Shown piece by piece: positions 33,944 to 43,272 of a stretch of 64,000 bases of DNA. How positions within the stretch are numbered: position 1 is the stretch's first letter; every line of letters starts with the position of its first letter. This DNA comes from Bacteroides sp. CAG:443. Lineage in GTDB: Bacteria > Bacteroidota > Bacteroidia > Bacteroidales > Bacteroidaceae. The position numbers and the translations under genes are program-made. The notes below the pieces were generated by a model. It ran no database searches, was not told the origin of the DNA, and saw only the letters and a program-made list of their open reading frames with translations. The DNA is taken from the NCBI GenBank assembly GCA_000432735.1, contig FR887816.1, forward strand, positions 26,287 to 90,286, in the 5' to 3' direction.

Positions 33944-34420
33944 TTATACAAGCTTATATTCATCTTCGTAATAAAGGTATTTCAGCGTGCTTTGTTCGTA
34001 GTCGAACAGCTCTTCGGGCTTAAAGAAGCGGGCAACTTCTGTAGCAGCTGTTTTCGGAGAGTCGGATGTGTGGATAATGTTTTCCTGTGAACTGACACAA
34101 TAATCACCTCGGATGGTGCCTGGAACAGCCACACGACCGTTGGTTGCTCCCGTCATTGAACGTACAATCTGTACGGCATCTACCCCTTCGTAGCAGCAAG
34201 CTACTACCGGAGAAGCCATCATGGAGTTTTTCACGCGCTGGAAGAAGGGCTTCCCAGCCAGATGAGCATAATGTTCGTTCAGTAAATCGTCGGTGAGCTG
34301 CATCATTTTCATACCTGCCAACCGAAGTCCTTTACGTTCGAAACGGCTGGTAATTTCGCCGATTAAGCCGCGCTGTACGGCAGATGGTTTTAAAATAACC
34401 AATGTTTTTTCAAGACTCAT
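33944..34420 (-). CDS. ndk: Nucleoside diphosphate kinase
   Basis: Ndk balances nucleoside triphosphates by ping-pong phosphate transfer through an active-site histidine. The 158-aa protein starts MSLEKTLVILKPSAVQRGLIG and carries NGRVAVPGTIRGDYC and the catalytic His in ENIIHTSDSP. The C-terminal extension (RFFKPEELFDYEQSTLKYLYYED) is typical for Bacteroidota members. It is transcribed alone from a good promoter at 34452-34481, with a terminator downstream. Confidence 0.96.
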   Translation of the reverse strand: MSLEKTLVILKPSAVQRGLIGEITSRFERKGLRLAGMKMMQLTDDLLNEHYAHLAGKPFFQRVKNSMMASPVVACCYEGVDAVQIVRSMTGATNGRVAVPGTIRGDYCVSSQENIIHTSDSPKTAATEVARFFKPEELFDYEQSTLKYLYYEDEYKLV

Positions 34421-34451
34421 AGTGTTTTTCTGTTTTTAAGTTTAACGGTTC

Positions 34452-34481
34452 CAAAGATAAATCTTTCTGCAGGAAAACAAA
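34452..34481 (-). promoter_or_regulatory. Promoter of ndk
   Basis: On the minus strand a -33 TTTG (34481-34478) is followed after 18 bp by TATCTTTG (34459-34452), a textbook Bacteroidota promoter 31 bp upstream of the ndk ATG. Confidence 0.8.
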
Positions 34482-34603
34482 AATTTTGAGAAGAAAAAAG
34501 CCTCCCTGCACGACTTCTTCCCAATTTACTGAACACCTTACACCCGCTTCTCTGAATCGTGCCTGCAAGTTTCGCCTAAAACGTCTCGACGTTTTTTTTA
34601 AGA

Positions 34604-34634
34604 TTTGTACAAAAAACAAAATCTTTTGTACAAA
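34604..34634. repeat. Two TTTGTACAAA palindromes spaced 21 bp
   Basis: TTTGTACAAA occurs at 34604-34613 and 34625-34634, exactly 21 bp apart, each within a TTTTGTACAAA-like context. The same motif and spacing are found three times at 55085-55136. The array lies 74-104 bp past the lipB stop and about 125 bp upstream of the ndk promoter. It could be an operator array or a short dispersed repeat. Confidence 0.8.
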
Positions 34635-34707
34635 TTTTCCTGCATTCATGCTGACAAAAGATCCGCTGCTCCGGCACAAGCTTCAGGAAGCGTCACGGCA
34701 CAGATTC

Positions 34708-35376
34708 TCAACGATAGTCGGATGCGTTCAGACACGTGCAAAGCTCCTTTTCCAGCCTGTTCCGTACGTCGGATAGATCGACCTCATGCCCTACTTCCCG
34801 GGCGATGGACGTTACTCCTTTATCTATGAATCCACAGGGATGAATATAGCCGAAATAGCGCAAGTCGGTATTTACATTCAGGGCAAGTCCGTGCATCGTA
34901 ACGAAATGACTGCTACGCACGCCTATCGCACAAATCTTGCGTTCGTCTTTTGTTCCTGCGGCAAGCCACACGCCGGTAGCTCCGGCTACTCTCCCCGCCT
35001 CTATACCATACGAAGCACATACGCGGATAACAGCTTCTTCCAGTGCATGAATGTAGTCCTTCAGTCCCAGATGGAAGTCCTCGAGATTCAAGATCGGATA
35101 GCAGACAAGCTGCCCCGGACCGTGATAGGTAATATCTCCTCCGCGGTCGATGTGATACAATTCTGCGCCCATTTGCCTTAATTGTTCCTCGCGCAGCAGC
35201 ATGTTTGTTTCCTTGCCGTGCCGCCCCAACGTATACACATGTGGATGCTCGCAAAAAATCAGGCGGTTCTCGTAACTCTCGCCGCAGGCACGCGCACGCA
35301 CCAGTTCGTTGAACAATGCTGTCTGACGATCCCATGCTTCACGGTAAGGGACCGTTCCCCAATATTCTGTTTTCAT
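34708..35376 (-). CDS. lipB: Lipoyl(octanoyl) transferase LipB
   Basis: LipB transfers octanoyl groups from acyl carrier protein to lipoyl domains, the first step of lipoate synthesis. The 222-aa protein has RGGDITYHGPGQLVCYPI, a Lys in ERKICAIGVRSSHFVTMHG, LALNVNTDL, and the catalytic Cys in IHPCGFIDKGVTSI. The length is normal for the family. It is transcribed divergently from the DUF3298 gene. A TAAGTTTG box (minus, 35417-35410) is a possible promoter element. Confidence 0.95.
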   Translation of the reverse strand: MKTEYWGTVPYREAWDRQTALFNELVRARACGESYENRLIFCEHPHVYTLGRHGKETNMLLREEQLRQMGAELYHIDRGGDITYHGPGQLVCYPILNLEDFHLGLKDYIHALEEAVIRVCASYGIEAGRVAGATGVWLAAGTKDERKICAIGVRSSHFVTMHGLALNVNTDLRYFGYIHPCGFIDKGVTSIAREVGHEVDLSDVRNRLEKELCTCLNASDYR

Positions 35377-35515
35377 AGTTAGTATTTCATGTTATTTTTG
35401 CTTTTCATACAAACTTACACATTTTTTCAGTTCCACTGGCTCACCCTTCTGCAAATCTTTATCAAAACGACAGAAAGAACTTCCCTTTTCTGGTGCTTTA
35501 TTCAAGAAGTTGTGT

Positions 35516-35523
35516 TATATTTG
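35516..35523 (+). promoter_or_regulatory. Promoter -7 box of the DUF3298 gene
   Basis: TATATTTG matches TAnnTTTG, 43 bp before the ATG at 35566. It supports this ATG over the longer open frame that extends upstream to 35389. No clean -33 TTTG is seen. Confidence 0.6.
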
Positions 35524-35565
35524 TCGTATCGGAACATTAAAATCACCATACTAAAAAAGAGTATT

Positions 35566-36414
35566 ATGAAGTCAACAAACATTTTATTTCCGTCGCTGGT
35601 TTTAGGCATTGCAGGCGGATTCGTTTTTTCGGGCTGTGTAGAACAGAAGCAGTCGCCAACCGCCGAGATTGACACACTGAAAAAAGATACGACCGTCTAT
35701 CTGCAAGCGGGAAAAGAAACTCCGTCGTGCAAAATCAACATCAGCTATGCTTACCTGAAACCTGCCTCGGACAAGGACTCCGTTTCTCTGCTCATCGACT
35801 CGGAGATACAGAAGGATGCTTTCGGACAACAATACGCTGCTCTGGCTCCCGAGGAATTTGTGGCGACCCTGACAAACGATTTTATCCAGAACTATCATAC
35901 GGATGTGAAGGAACTGTTCGAGGCCGACATGCACAACGGCATGAAAGCGGAAGATGTTCCGGCTTGGTATAATTATGAGTACCAAATCAGCACCACGCTG
36001 GAAGCGGGAAGAGACAGCAACGTATGGAATTACACTGCCGTCAACTTCCAGTATACAGGCGGGGCGCACCCCAATACGTACGCCAAATACCTGAACTTTG
36101 ACGCCAAGACGGGTAAGAAGCTGACTGCCGATGAAGTGTTTGCCAAAGACGGCGAGCCCAAAATCCGTTCGCTGATTCTACAGAAACTGATAGAAGAGGT
36201 AAACAAGAAGATGGAAACCGATACCATCACCAGCGTGGAAGGGCTTCAGTCGGTGGGTATCCTGCTGGATACGGATATCTACATTCCCGAAAACTTTTTG
36301 CTGGGTAAGGACGGTGTAACGTTTTATTACAACCGTTATGAAATTGCTCCGTATGCGGCCGGTGATTTCAGCCTGACCGTTCCCTACGATGAAATTAGTG
36401 CTTATTTAAAATAA
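35566..36414 (+). CDS. DUF3298/DUF4163 domain lipoprotein (RsiV/PdaC-like)
   Basis: From the ATG at 35566 the protein is 282 aa. The leader ends in a lipobox (FVFSGC), so it is an envelope lipoprotein. Residues ~50-150 form a DUF4163-like region (SCKINISYAYLKPASDKDSVS). The rest is DUF3298 (YTGGAHPNTYAKYLNFDAKTG, VTFYYNRYEIAPYAAGDFSLTVPYDEI). In other bacteria this fold occurs in the anti-sigma factor RsiV and in peptidoglycan deacetylases, but here it has no catalytic domain, so the role is unknown. It lies 13 bp before rsmG. Confidence 0.88.
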   Translation: MKSTNILFPSLVLGIAGGFVFSGCVEQKQSPTAEIDTLKKDTTVYLQAGKETPSCKINISYAYLKPASDKDSVSLLIDSEIQKDAFGQQYAALAPEEFVATLTNDFIQNYHTDVKELFEADMHNGMKAEDVPAWYNYEYQISTTLEAGRDSNVWNYTAVNFQYTGGAHPNTYAKYLNFDAKTGKKLTADEVFAKDGEPKIRSLILQKLIEEVNKKMETDTITSVEGLQSVGILLDTDIYIPENFLLGKDGVTFYYNRYEIAPYAAGDFSLTVPYDEISAYLK

Positions 36415-36427
36415 TCGTTTCGCTTAC

Positions 36428-37054
36428 ATGGATATTATTCTGAAATATTTTCCCGACTTAACCGATACGCAGAAAGAGCAGTTTGCAGCTCTCTACGACT
36501 TGTATACCGACTGGAACAGTAAAATCAACGTGATTTCGCGCAAGGATATCACGAACTTGTACGAACATCATGTGCTTCACTCGCTGGGTATTGCCAAGGT
36601 GATACAGTTCAAGCCGGGTACGAGTGTCATGGATCTGGGTACGGGAGGCGGTTTTCCGGGTATACCGCTTGCTATTCTTTTTCCCGATACGAAGTTCCAT
36701 CTGGTAGACAGCATCGGAAAGAAGGTCAGGGTGGCTACCGAAATAGCCAACGCTATCGGACTGAAAAATGTTACTACACGTCACTGCCGTGCCGAGGAGG
36801 AGAAACAGTTGTTCGACTTTGTGGTGAGCCGTGCCGTCATGCCTCTTACCGACTTGCTGAAGATCATCCGCAAGAATATCAGCAGCGAACAGCATAACGC
36901 TCTCCCCAACGGACTGATCTGCCTGAAGGGAGGAGAGCTTGACAGGGAAGTTATGCCGGTGAAACATCAGACGATAGTGACCGACTTGAAGGATTTCTTC
37001 TCCGAAGAGTTCTTCGAAACCAAGAAAGTAGTATATGTCACTGTAAACAAGTAA
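36428..37054 (+). CDS. rsmG: 16S rRNA (guanine(527)-N(7))-methyltransferase RsmG
   Basis: RsmG methylates G527 in the 530 loop of 16S rRNA using S-adenosylmethionine. The 208-aa protein has LYTDWNSKINVISRKDI, EHHVLHSLGI, the SAM-binding MDLGTGGGFPGIPLAI, DSIGKKVRVA and FVVSRAVMPL, all typical. It follows the DUF3298 lipoprotein by 13 bp and precedes an MBL-fold hydrolase by 19 bp, giving a three-gene cluster. Confidence 0.96.
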   Translation: MDIILKYFPDLTDTQKEQFAALYDLYTDWNSKINVISRKDITNLYEHHVLHSLGIAKVIQFKPGTSVMDLGTGGGFPGIPLAILFPDTKFHLVDSIGKKVRVATEIANAIGLKNVTTRHCRAEEEKQLFDFVVSRAVMPLTDLLKIIRKNISSEQHNALPNGLICLKGGELDREVMPVKHQTIVTDLKDFFSEEFFETKKVVYVTVNK

Positions 37055-37073
37055 TCAAAACACTGAAAATAAA

Positions 37074-37712
37074 ATGAAGATAAAACGCTTTGAATTCAAC
37101 ATGTTTCCCGTCAACTGTTATGTGCTCTCGGACGAAACAGGGGAAGCTGCGATTATCGATGCCGGATGTTATTATCCGGAGGAGCAGCAGATGCTGAAAA
37201 AATATATTGACGAAAACAAGCTGACCGTCAAGCATCTGCTGAATACGCACCTGCATCTGGATCATGTTTTCGGCAATCCGTTCCTTTTGCGCGAATTCGG
37301 ATTGAAAGCGGAGGCATGCCGCAAAGATGAGTTTCTGCTGGAGAAACTGGCGGACCAGTGCCGTATGTTCGGTTTCCGTCTCAACGAGGAGGCTGTTCCG
37401 CTGGGGCATTATGTGGAAGACGGCGAAAAGATTCATTTCGGCAATACAGAGCTGGAAGCCATTCATGTGCCCGGTCATTCTCCCGGGGGCATGGTGTATT
37501 ACTGCAAGGCGGATGCTTGTCTGTTCAGCGGTGATGTCTTGTTCCAGGGTAGCGTAGGACGTGCCGACCTGGAAGGAGGCGATTTCGGTGAACTGATAGA
37601 GCATGTTTCCAGTCGCTTGCTGACTTTGCCCGATGAAACGGTCGTCTATCCGGGACATGGCGAACCGACTACCATCGGAAAAGAGAAGATGGATAATCCG
37701 TTCTTCAAATAA
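37074..37712 (+). CDS. MBL-fold metal-dependent hydrolase (glyoxalase II-like)
   Basis: This 212-aa cytosolic metallo-beta-lactamase-fold protein carries the dimetal motif THLHLDH, a second His in HVPGHSPGG, an Asp in LFSGDVLFQGSVGR, and YPGHGEPTTIG. This set matches YcbL/GloB-like thioester hydrolases. It is shorter than full glyoxalase II (~250 aa), lacking the C-terminal substrate domain, so the substrate is uncertain. It follows rsmG by 19 bp, and a hairpin terminator follows. Confidence 0.9.
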   Translation: MKIKRFEFNMFPVNCYVLSDETGEAAIIDAGCYYPEEQQMLKKYIDENKLTVKHLLNTHLHLDHVFGNPFLLREFGLKAEACRKDEFLLEKLADQCRMFGFRLNEEAVPLGHYVEDGEKIHFGNTELEAIHVPGHSPGGMVYYCKADACLFSGDVLFQGSVGRADLEGGDFGELIEHVSSRLLTLPDETVVYPGHGEPTTIGKEKMDNPFFK

Positions 37713-37741
37713 AGAACAAAATTCATTGTCACGATTTGTCT

Positions 37742-37782
37742 GAAACGTGCCGATGCTTACAGAAAAACGTCGGCACGTTTTC
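37742..37782 (+). terminator. Terminator after the MBL hydrolase
   Basis: GAAACGTGCCGATG (37742-37755) pairs with CGTCGGCACGTTTTC (to 37782). The stem AACGTGCCGA is the same as in the terminator at 61447-61506. Confidence 0.75.
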
Positions 37783-37819
37783 AACTAAGAATATTTTACC
37801 TTTATAATACCTTGAAATC

Positions 37820-40669
37820 ATGAAAACAGATGTTTTTGCCAATCGTCACATTGGCATTACCGAAAATGATCTTCCCAAAATGCTGGAGAGAATAGGAGTA
37901 AAGACATTAGACGGATTGATTGATAAGACCATTCCTGAAAAAATCCGACTGAAGGCTCCATTGGACTTGCCTCCTGCCATGACAGAACGGGAATTCGCCG
38001 AACACATCAGCAAGCTGGCTTCGATGAATAAAATATATAAGTCGTATATTGGTGCAGGCTGGTACGACTCAATTACTCCGGCTGTGATACAGCGTAATGT
38101 ATTCGAAAATCCGGTGTGGTACACCTCTTATACACCTTATCAGACAGAAATCTCACAAGGACGACTGGAGGCGCTGATCAATTTCCAGACGGTAGTAAGT
38201 GACCTGACTGCCATGCCGCTGGCCAACTGCTCGCTGCTGGACGAGGCAACTGCGGCTGCGGAGGCTGCAACGATGATGCATGGATTGAGAAGCCGCGCAC
38301 AGCAGAAGGCGGGTGCCAATACGTTGTTCGTCGATCAGGAAATATTTCCACAGAATCTAGCCGTTATCCGTACCCGTGCCATTCCGCAAGGTATGGAAGT
38401 GAAGGTGGGTAATTACAAGGAACTGGAGTTCACACCCGATATATTCGGTTGCATCGTACAGTACCCGAACAACAGTGGTAATGTAGAAGATTACCGGGAG
38501 TTTACGGAACGTGCGCATGCGGCAGGTTGCAAGGTAGCCGTGGATGCAGATATTCTGAGTCTTGCCTTGCTGGTTCCTCCTGGCGAATGGGGTGCCGACA
38601 TCGTATTCGGAAGTACGCAGCGCCTCGGTATTCCGATGTTTTACGGTGGTCCTTCGGCTGCTTATTTCGCAACGCGTGATGAATATAAGCGTAACATGCC
38701 GGGACGTATCATCGGACTTTCGAAAGATAAGTATGGAAAGATTTGTTACCGTATGGCTTTGCAGACACGTGAGCAGCATATCAAGCGTGAGAAGGCTACG
38801 TCGAATATCTGTACGGCGCAGGCATTGCTGGCTACCATGGCTGGCTTCTATGCGGTGTACCACGGTCCGGAGGGAATAAAGGATATTGCCAAACGTATTC
38901 ATAGTATTGCCAACTGGCTCAACAAGCAGCTGCTCCGTCTGGGATATACGGAACGGAACTCTATTTTCTTCGACACACTCCGTCTGGGATTGCCTGATCA
39001 TGTATCGGCTCAGAAACTGCGTACCATCGCGCTGAGCAAGGAAGTGAACTTGCGTTATTACGACAACGGGGATGTGGGTCTCAGTATCGATGAGGCTACT
39101 ACCGTGGCAGATGCCAACCACCTGCTGATGATTTTCGGTATCGCTGCCGAGGAGCCGGTACACGAAACAGAGGATATTCCGGAATCGTCCTCTCTGACCC
39201 GTGAATTGCGACGCCGCTCGTCGTTCCTCACTCACGAGGTGTTCAACCGTTATCATACGGAAACGGAAATGATGCGTTACATCAAGCGTCTGGATCGTAA
39301 GGATATATCACTGGCCCATTCAATGATTTCACTGGGTTCATGTACCATGAAACTGAATGCTGCTGCCGAAATGCTGCCGCTCAGTAATGCTGCATGGATG
39401 AATATACACCCGCTGGTTCCGGAAGATCAGGCACAAGGATATCGTACGCTGATTGAAAACCTCTCTCACCAGCTGCTGACCATTACAGGATTCGAGGGAA
39501 TCACGCTTCAGCCGAACTCGGGTGCTGCGGGAGAATATACGGGTCTGCGTATCATCCGAAGTTATTTGGAAAGTATCGGACAGGGACATCGTAACCTGAT
39601 TCTTATCCCGGCTTCGGCACATGGCACCAATCCGGCTTCGGCTGTACAGGCTGGGTATCAGACATTGACGTGTGCCTGCGACGAACGGGGAAATGTGGAT
39701 GTAGAAGATCTTCGCCAGAAAGCAGAAGAACATAAGGATCAGCTGGCTGCGCTGATGATTACTTATCCGTCTACTCATGGTATTTTCGAAAGTGATATTG
39801 CCGAGATTTGTAAGATTATCCATCGCTGCGGTGCTCAGGTGTATATGGACGGTGCCAACATGAATGCGCAGGTAGGTCTGACCAACCCGGGTACTATCGG
39901 TGCGGATGTATGTCATCTGAACTTGCACAAGACGTTTGCCAGCCCTCACGGCGGTGGTGGTCCGGGTGTAGGTCCGGTATGTGTAGCCAAGCATCTGATC
40001 CCGTTCCTTCCGGGACACGCACTCTTCGGCAACGAACAGAATGAGGTTGCAGCAGCCCCTTATGGAAGTGCCGGTATCCTGCCTATTACGTATGCTTATA
40101 TTTGCATGATGGGTGCCGAAGGACTGGAAAGGGCTACCAAGACAGCAATTCTGAATGCGAATTATCTTGCGGCTTCATTGAACGATACGTATGGCACGGT
40201 TTATCGTGGAGCAAATGGTTTCGTGGGACATGAAATGATTCTGGAATGCAGAAAGATTCACGAGGAAAGTGGTATCACCGAGAATGATATTGCCAAAAGA
40301 CTAATGGATTACGGTTATCACGCTCCTACTCTCTCCTTCCCGGTTCACGGTACACTGATGATTGAGCCTACCGAAAGTGAAAGCTTGTATGAGCTGGATA
40401 ATTTCATAGAAACGATGCTCAGTATCTGGCACGAGATAGAGGAAATCAAGAATGGCGATGCTTCGAAGGAAGACAATGTACTGGTCAATGCACCGCATCC
40501 GGAATATGAAGCGGTAGGCAATAAATGGCAGCACATGTATAGCCGTGAAAAGGCTGTATATCCTACGGAAAGTGTCCGCGAGAATAAATTCTGGATCAAT
40601 GTGGCACGCGTAGACAATACATTGGGCGACCGCAAGTTGTTGCCTACTCGTTACGGTAGCTTTGACTAA
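37820..40669 (+). CDS. gcvP: Glycine dehydrogenase (decarboxylating), P-protein
   Basis: GcvP decarboxylates glycine using pyridoxal phosphate and passes the aminomethyl group to the H-protein of the glycine cleavage system. At 949 aa it is a full-length fused P-protein. The N-terminal half has FANRHIGI, YTPYQTEISQGRLEAL and GGPSAAYFATRDEYKRNMPG. The C-terminal half has LGSCTMKLNAAAEM, GTNPASAVQAG, and the PLP lysine in NLHKTFASPHGGGGPGVGP. No gcvT or gcvH is nearby. It is a single-gene unit between two terminators. Confidence 0.97.
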   Translation: MKTDVFANRHIGITENDLPKMLERIGVKTLDGLIDKTIPEKIRLKAPLDLPPAMTEREFAEHISKLASMNKIYKSYIGAGWYDSITPAVIQRNVFENPVWYTSYTPYQTEISQGRLEALINFQTVVSDLTAMPLANCSLLDEATAAAEAATMMHGLRSRAQQKAGANTLFVDQEIFPQNLAVIRTRAIPQGMEVKVGNYKELEFTPDIFGCIVQYPNNSGNVEDYREFTERAHAAGCKVAVDADILSLALLVPPGEWGADIVFGSTQRLGIPMFYGGPSAAYFATRDEYKRNMPGRIIGLSKDKYGKICYRMALQTREQHIKREKATSNICTAQALLATMAGFYAVYHGPEGIKDIAKRIHSIANWLNKQLLRLGYTERNSIFFDTLRLGLPDHVSAQKLRTIALSKEVNLRYYDNGDVGLSIDEATTVADANHLLMIFGIAAEEPVHETEDIPESSSLTRELRRRSSFLTHEVFNRYHTETEMMRYIKRLDRKDISLAHSMISLGSCTMKLNAAAEMLPLSNAAWMNIHPLVPEDQAQGYRTLIENLSHQLLTITGFEGITLQPNSGAAGEYTGLRIIRSYLESIGQGHRNLILIPASAHGTNPASAVQAGYQTLTCACDERGNVDVEDLRQKAEEHKDQLAALMITYPSTHGIFESDIAEICKIIHRCGAQVYMDGANMNAQVGLTNPGTIGADVCHLNLHKTFASPHGGGGPGVGPVCVAKHLIPFLPGHALFGNEQNEVAAAPYGSAGILPITYAYICMMGAEGLERATKTAILNANYLAASLNDTYGTVYRGANGFVGHEMILECRKIHEESGITENDIAKRLMDYGYHAPTLSFPVHGTLMIEPTESESLYELDNFIETMLSIWHEIEEIKNGDASKEDNVLVNAPHPEYEAVGNKWQHMYSREKAVYPTESVRENKFWINVARVDNTLGDRKLLPTRYGSFD

Positions 40670-40685
40670 TGAACGGATAACTACA

Positions 40686-40728
40686 AAAAAATATCGGGAC
40701 CGTCCTTCGGACAGTCCCGATATTTTTT
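40686..40728. terminator. Bidirectional terminator between gcvP and the ATP synthase operon
   Basis: AAAAAATATCGGGAC (40686-40700) pairs with GTCCCGATATTTTTT (40714-40728), and an inner GTCC/GGAC extends the stem around a TTCG loop. Runs of A and T flank it, serving both convergent genes. Confidence 0.9.
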
Positions 40729-40744
40729 ATTTATGCTTTGACCG

Positions 40745-41623
40745 TTACGCCATCGTACCACCGATAATATCGAGCAATTCGTTCGTAATAGCTTGCTGAC
40801 GACTCTTGTTGTAAATCAGCGTAAGCTCCTGAATCAAATCGTTTGCGTTATCGGTTGCTATCTGCATTGCCATCGTACGGGCAGCATGTTCTGCTGCATT
40901 CGAGTCAAGCAATACAGTATACATTTTCATACGTAATACTTTGGGCAACAATTCCTGCATCACCTTTTCTGCCGATGGTTCGATAATGTAATCGGCCTGC
41001 ATGCCTTTTTCCTGTTTCTCCTCGGTTGAAGCTTGAGCAAGATTAATCGGCAAATAGGTTTCACGTGTCAGAACTTGAGTAGACGTCGACTTGAAATGGT
41101 TGTACAGCATTTCGACCTGCTGTATCTCACCACTCACGAAACGATCCATCAATTCGGCAGCCAGATCGGAAGCTTCTTTGTAGTTAGGCTTTCCGCTCAT
41201 GTGCTGATAATCTCCCATCGGCGTTATACCTAACTTCTTGACTGCATCCGCAACTTTACGTCCTATCGGATACACCAATATGTTTTCCTTTCCTAACTGC
41301 TGAATATACTCCTCAAGCATCTCAGACAAATGACGAATTACATTCACATTAAATCCACCGCACAGGCTACTGTTCGATGCAAATACCACAATGGCAATCT
41401 TCTTCACATCACGTTTCACGACGAAAGGTGACTCCACACTCAACCCTGCATTCAGAAAGTTGGTAAGCATGTGATGCAGTCTTCGTTCGTAAGGAAGCAT
41501 GTTCTCTATTGCCTCCTGAGCTTTATGCAGCTTCGAAGAGGCAACCATTTTCATCGCCGAAGTAATTTTCAGCGTTCCATTTATGGAGTTTATTCTTCCT
41601 TTTACTTCTTTCAGTGATGCCAT
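40745..41623 (-). CDS. atpG: ATP synthase F1 gamma subunit
   Basis: The gamma subunit is the rotating central shaft of F1. The 292-aa protein starts MASLKEVKGRINSINGTLKI and TSAMKMVASSKL, the conserved N-terminal helix, and ends in the coiled C-terminal helix ASDNANDLIQ-like ATDNANDLIQELTLIYNKSR, QQAITNELLDIIGG. It is the last gene of the atp operon, 5 bp after atpA. Confidence 0.97.
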   Translation of the reverse strand: MASLKEVKGRINSINGTLKITSAMKMVASSKLHKAQEAIENMLPYERRLHHMLTNFLNAGLSVESPFVVKRDVKKIAIVVFASNSSLCGGFNVNVIRHLSEMLEEYIQQLGKENILVYPIGRKVADAVKKLGITPMGDYQHMSGKPNYKEASDLAAELMDRFVSGEIQQVEMLYNHFKSTSTQVLTRETYLPINLAQASTEEKQEKGMQADYIIEPSAEKVMQELLPKVLRMKMYTVLLDSNAAEHAARTMAMQIATDNANDLIQELTLIYNKSRQQAITNELLDIIGGTMA

Positions 41624-41628
41624 GATGA

Positions 41629-43221
41629 TTATCTTTCTTTAAATTGTCCAGCTGTTTCTGCTGCTACTTTTTCAATCAATGCTGTTACTTCATCGTTGAT
41701 CTTACCGCTAGCCAGTACATCGAGCACATCAGCCTGATGGTTAGCACGCATATTGGTAAGGAATGCATCCTGGAATGCACGTACTTTGCTGATAGGAATA
41801 TCGCGCATCAAACTGTGAGTTCCACAATACAGAATAGCAATCTGCTCTCCTACCGGCATCGGTGAATACTGCGGCTGAATAAGCAACTGGTTGTTTTTAC
41901 GTCCGCGGTCGATAGCCATTGCAGTTACAGGGTCCATATCGCTGCTGAACTTAGAGAAAGCTTCCAGCTCACGGTACTGAGCCTGGTCGATCTTCAACGT
42001 TCCGGCAACTTTCTTCATACTCTTGACCTGTGCACTACCACCTACACGAGATACCGAAATACCTACGTTAATTGCAGGACGGAATCCCTGGTTAAACAAG
42101 TCGGTTTCCAAGAATATCTGACCATCGGTAATAGAAATTACGTTTGTCGGGATATAAGCAGAAACGTCGCCTGCCTGCGTTTCGATGATAGGCAATGCTG
42201 TAAGTGAACCTCCGGCTTTTACTTTTCCCTTCAGGCTGGCAGGAAGGTCATTCATCTGTTCTGCAACTTCCTGCTGATTGATAATCTTAGCAGCACGTTC
42301 CAGCAAACGAGAATGCAAGTAGAAGATATCACCCGGATATGCTTCACGTCCTGACGGACGACGAAGAATCAAAGATACTTCACGGTATGCAACGGCCTGT
42401 TTTGAAAGGTCATCGTATACTACCAGTGCATGACGACCGGTATCACGGAAGTATTCACCGATAGCAGCTCCGGCAAATGGAGCAAAATACTGCATGGCAG
42501 CAGGATCGGATGCTGTTGCAGCAACGACTACGGTATAATCCATTGCTCCCTTTTCACGCAAAGCGTTTACAAGACTGGCAACGGTTGAACCCTTCTGTCC
42601 TACGGCTACATAGATACAATATACCGGATTTCCTGCCTCATAATTGGCACGCTGGTTAATGATTGTATCGATAGCGATAGCTGTTTTTCCTGTCTGACGG
42701 TCACCGATAATCAACTCACGCTGTCCACGTCCGATAGGGATCATCGCATCAATTGCTTTCAAACCTGTCTGCAAAGGCTCCGTTACAGGCTGGCGGAAGA
42801 TTACTCCCGGTGCTTTACGTTCCAGAGGCATTTCAAACAATTCGCCCCCTATCTCACCACGTCCGTCAAGAGGTACACCCAGAGGGTCAATCACACGTCC
42901 CAACATGCTCTCACCTACATTGATAGATGCGATACGTTTGGTACGCTTTACAATCATCCCCTCCTTAATCTGGTCAGTAGGACCCAGAAGCACTGCTCCC
43001 ACATTGTCCTCCTCCAGATTCATCACGGTACCCATGATACCGTTTTCAAACTGCAAAAGCTCATTAGCTTCTGCATTGCGCAAGCCGTAAATACGTGCTA
43101 CACCATCGCTGACCTGTAGTACCGTTCCCACTTCGTCAAACTTCAGTGAGTTATCGATACCTTGCAACTGACGCAGCAGTACTTCCGATACTTCGCTGGG
43201 TTTTATTGTATTTTCTGGCAT
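41629..43221 (-). CDS. atpA: ATP synthase F1 alpha subunit
   Basis: This is the non-catalytic nucleotide-binding subunit of the F1 hexamer. The 530-aa protein has the Walker A motif GDRQTGKTA, VYVAIGQK-like VYVAVGQKGSTVA, VVYDDLSKQAVAYR, and the C-terminal helical domain. It lies 5 bp before atpG and 51 bp after atpH in the minus-strand operon. Confidence 0.98.
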   Translation of the reverse strand: MPENTIKPSEVSEVLLRQLQGIDNSLKFDEVGTVLQVSDGVARIYGLRNAEANELLQFENGIMGTVMNLEEDNVGAVLLGPTDQIKEGMIVKRTKRIASINVGESMLGRVIDPLGVPLDGRGEIGGELFEMPLERKAPGVIFRQPVTEPLQTGLKAIDAMIPIGRGQRELIIGDRQTGKTAIAIDTIINQRANYEAGNPVYCIYVAVGQKGSTVASLVNALREKGAMDYTVVVAATASDPAAMQYFAPFAGAAIGEYFRDTGRHALVVYDDLSKQAVAYREVSLILRRPSGREAYPGDIFYLHSRLLERAAKIINQQEVAEQMNDLPASLKGKVKAGGSLTALPIIETQAGDVSAYIPTNVISITDGQIFLETDLFNQGFRPAINVGISVSRVGGSAQVKSMKKVAGTLKIDQAQYRELEAFSKFSSDMDPVTAMAIDRGRKNNQLLIQPQYSPMPVGEQIAILYCGTHSLMRDIPISKVRAFQDAFLTNMRANHQADVLDVLASGKINDEVTALIEKVAAETAGQFKER

Positions 43222-43272
43222 AACTTTTTAATTAAAAATGATAAATGAAGTAAATCTTCCCTCTTCATTTAC

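Noticed and set aside
38357..39256. A 299-codon minus-strand open frame inside gcvP
   Set aside because: gcvP is certain on the plus strand; the antisense frame has no family signature and follows from its codon bias.
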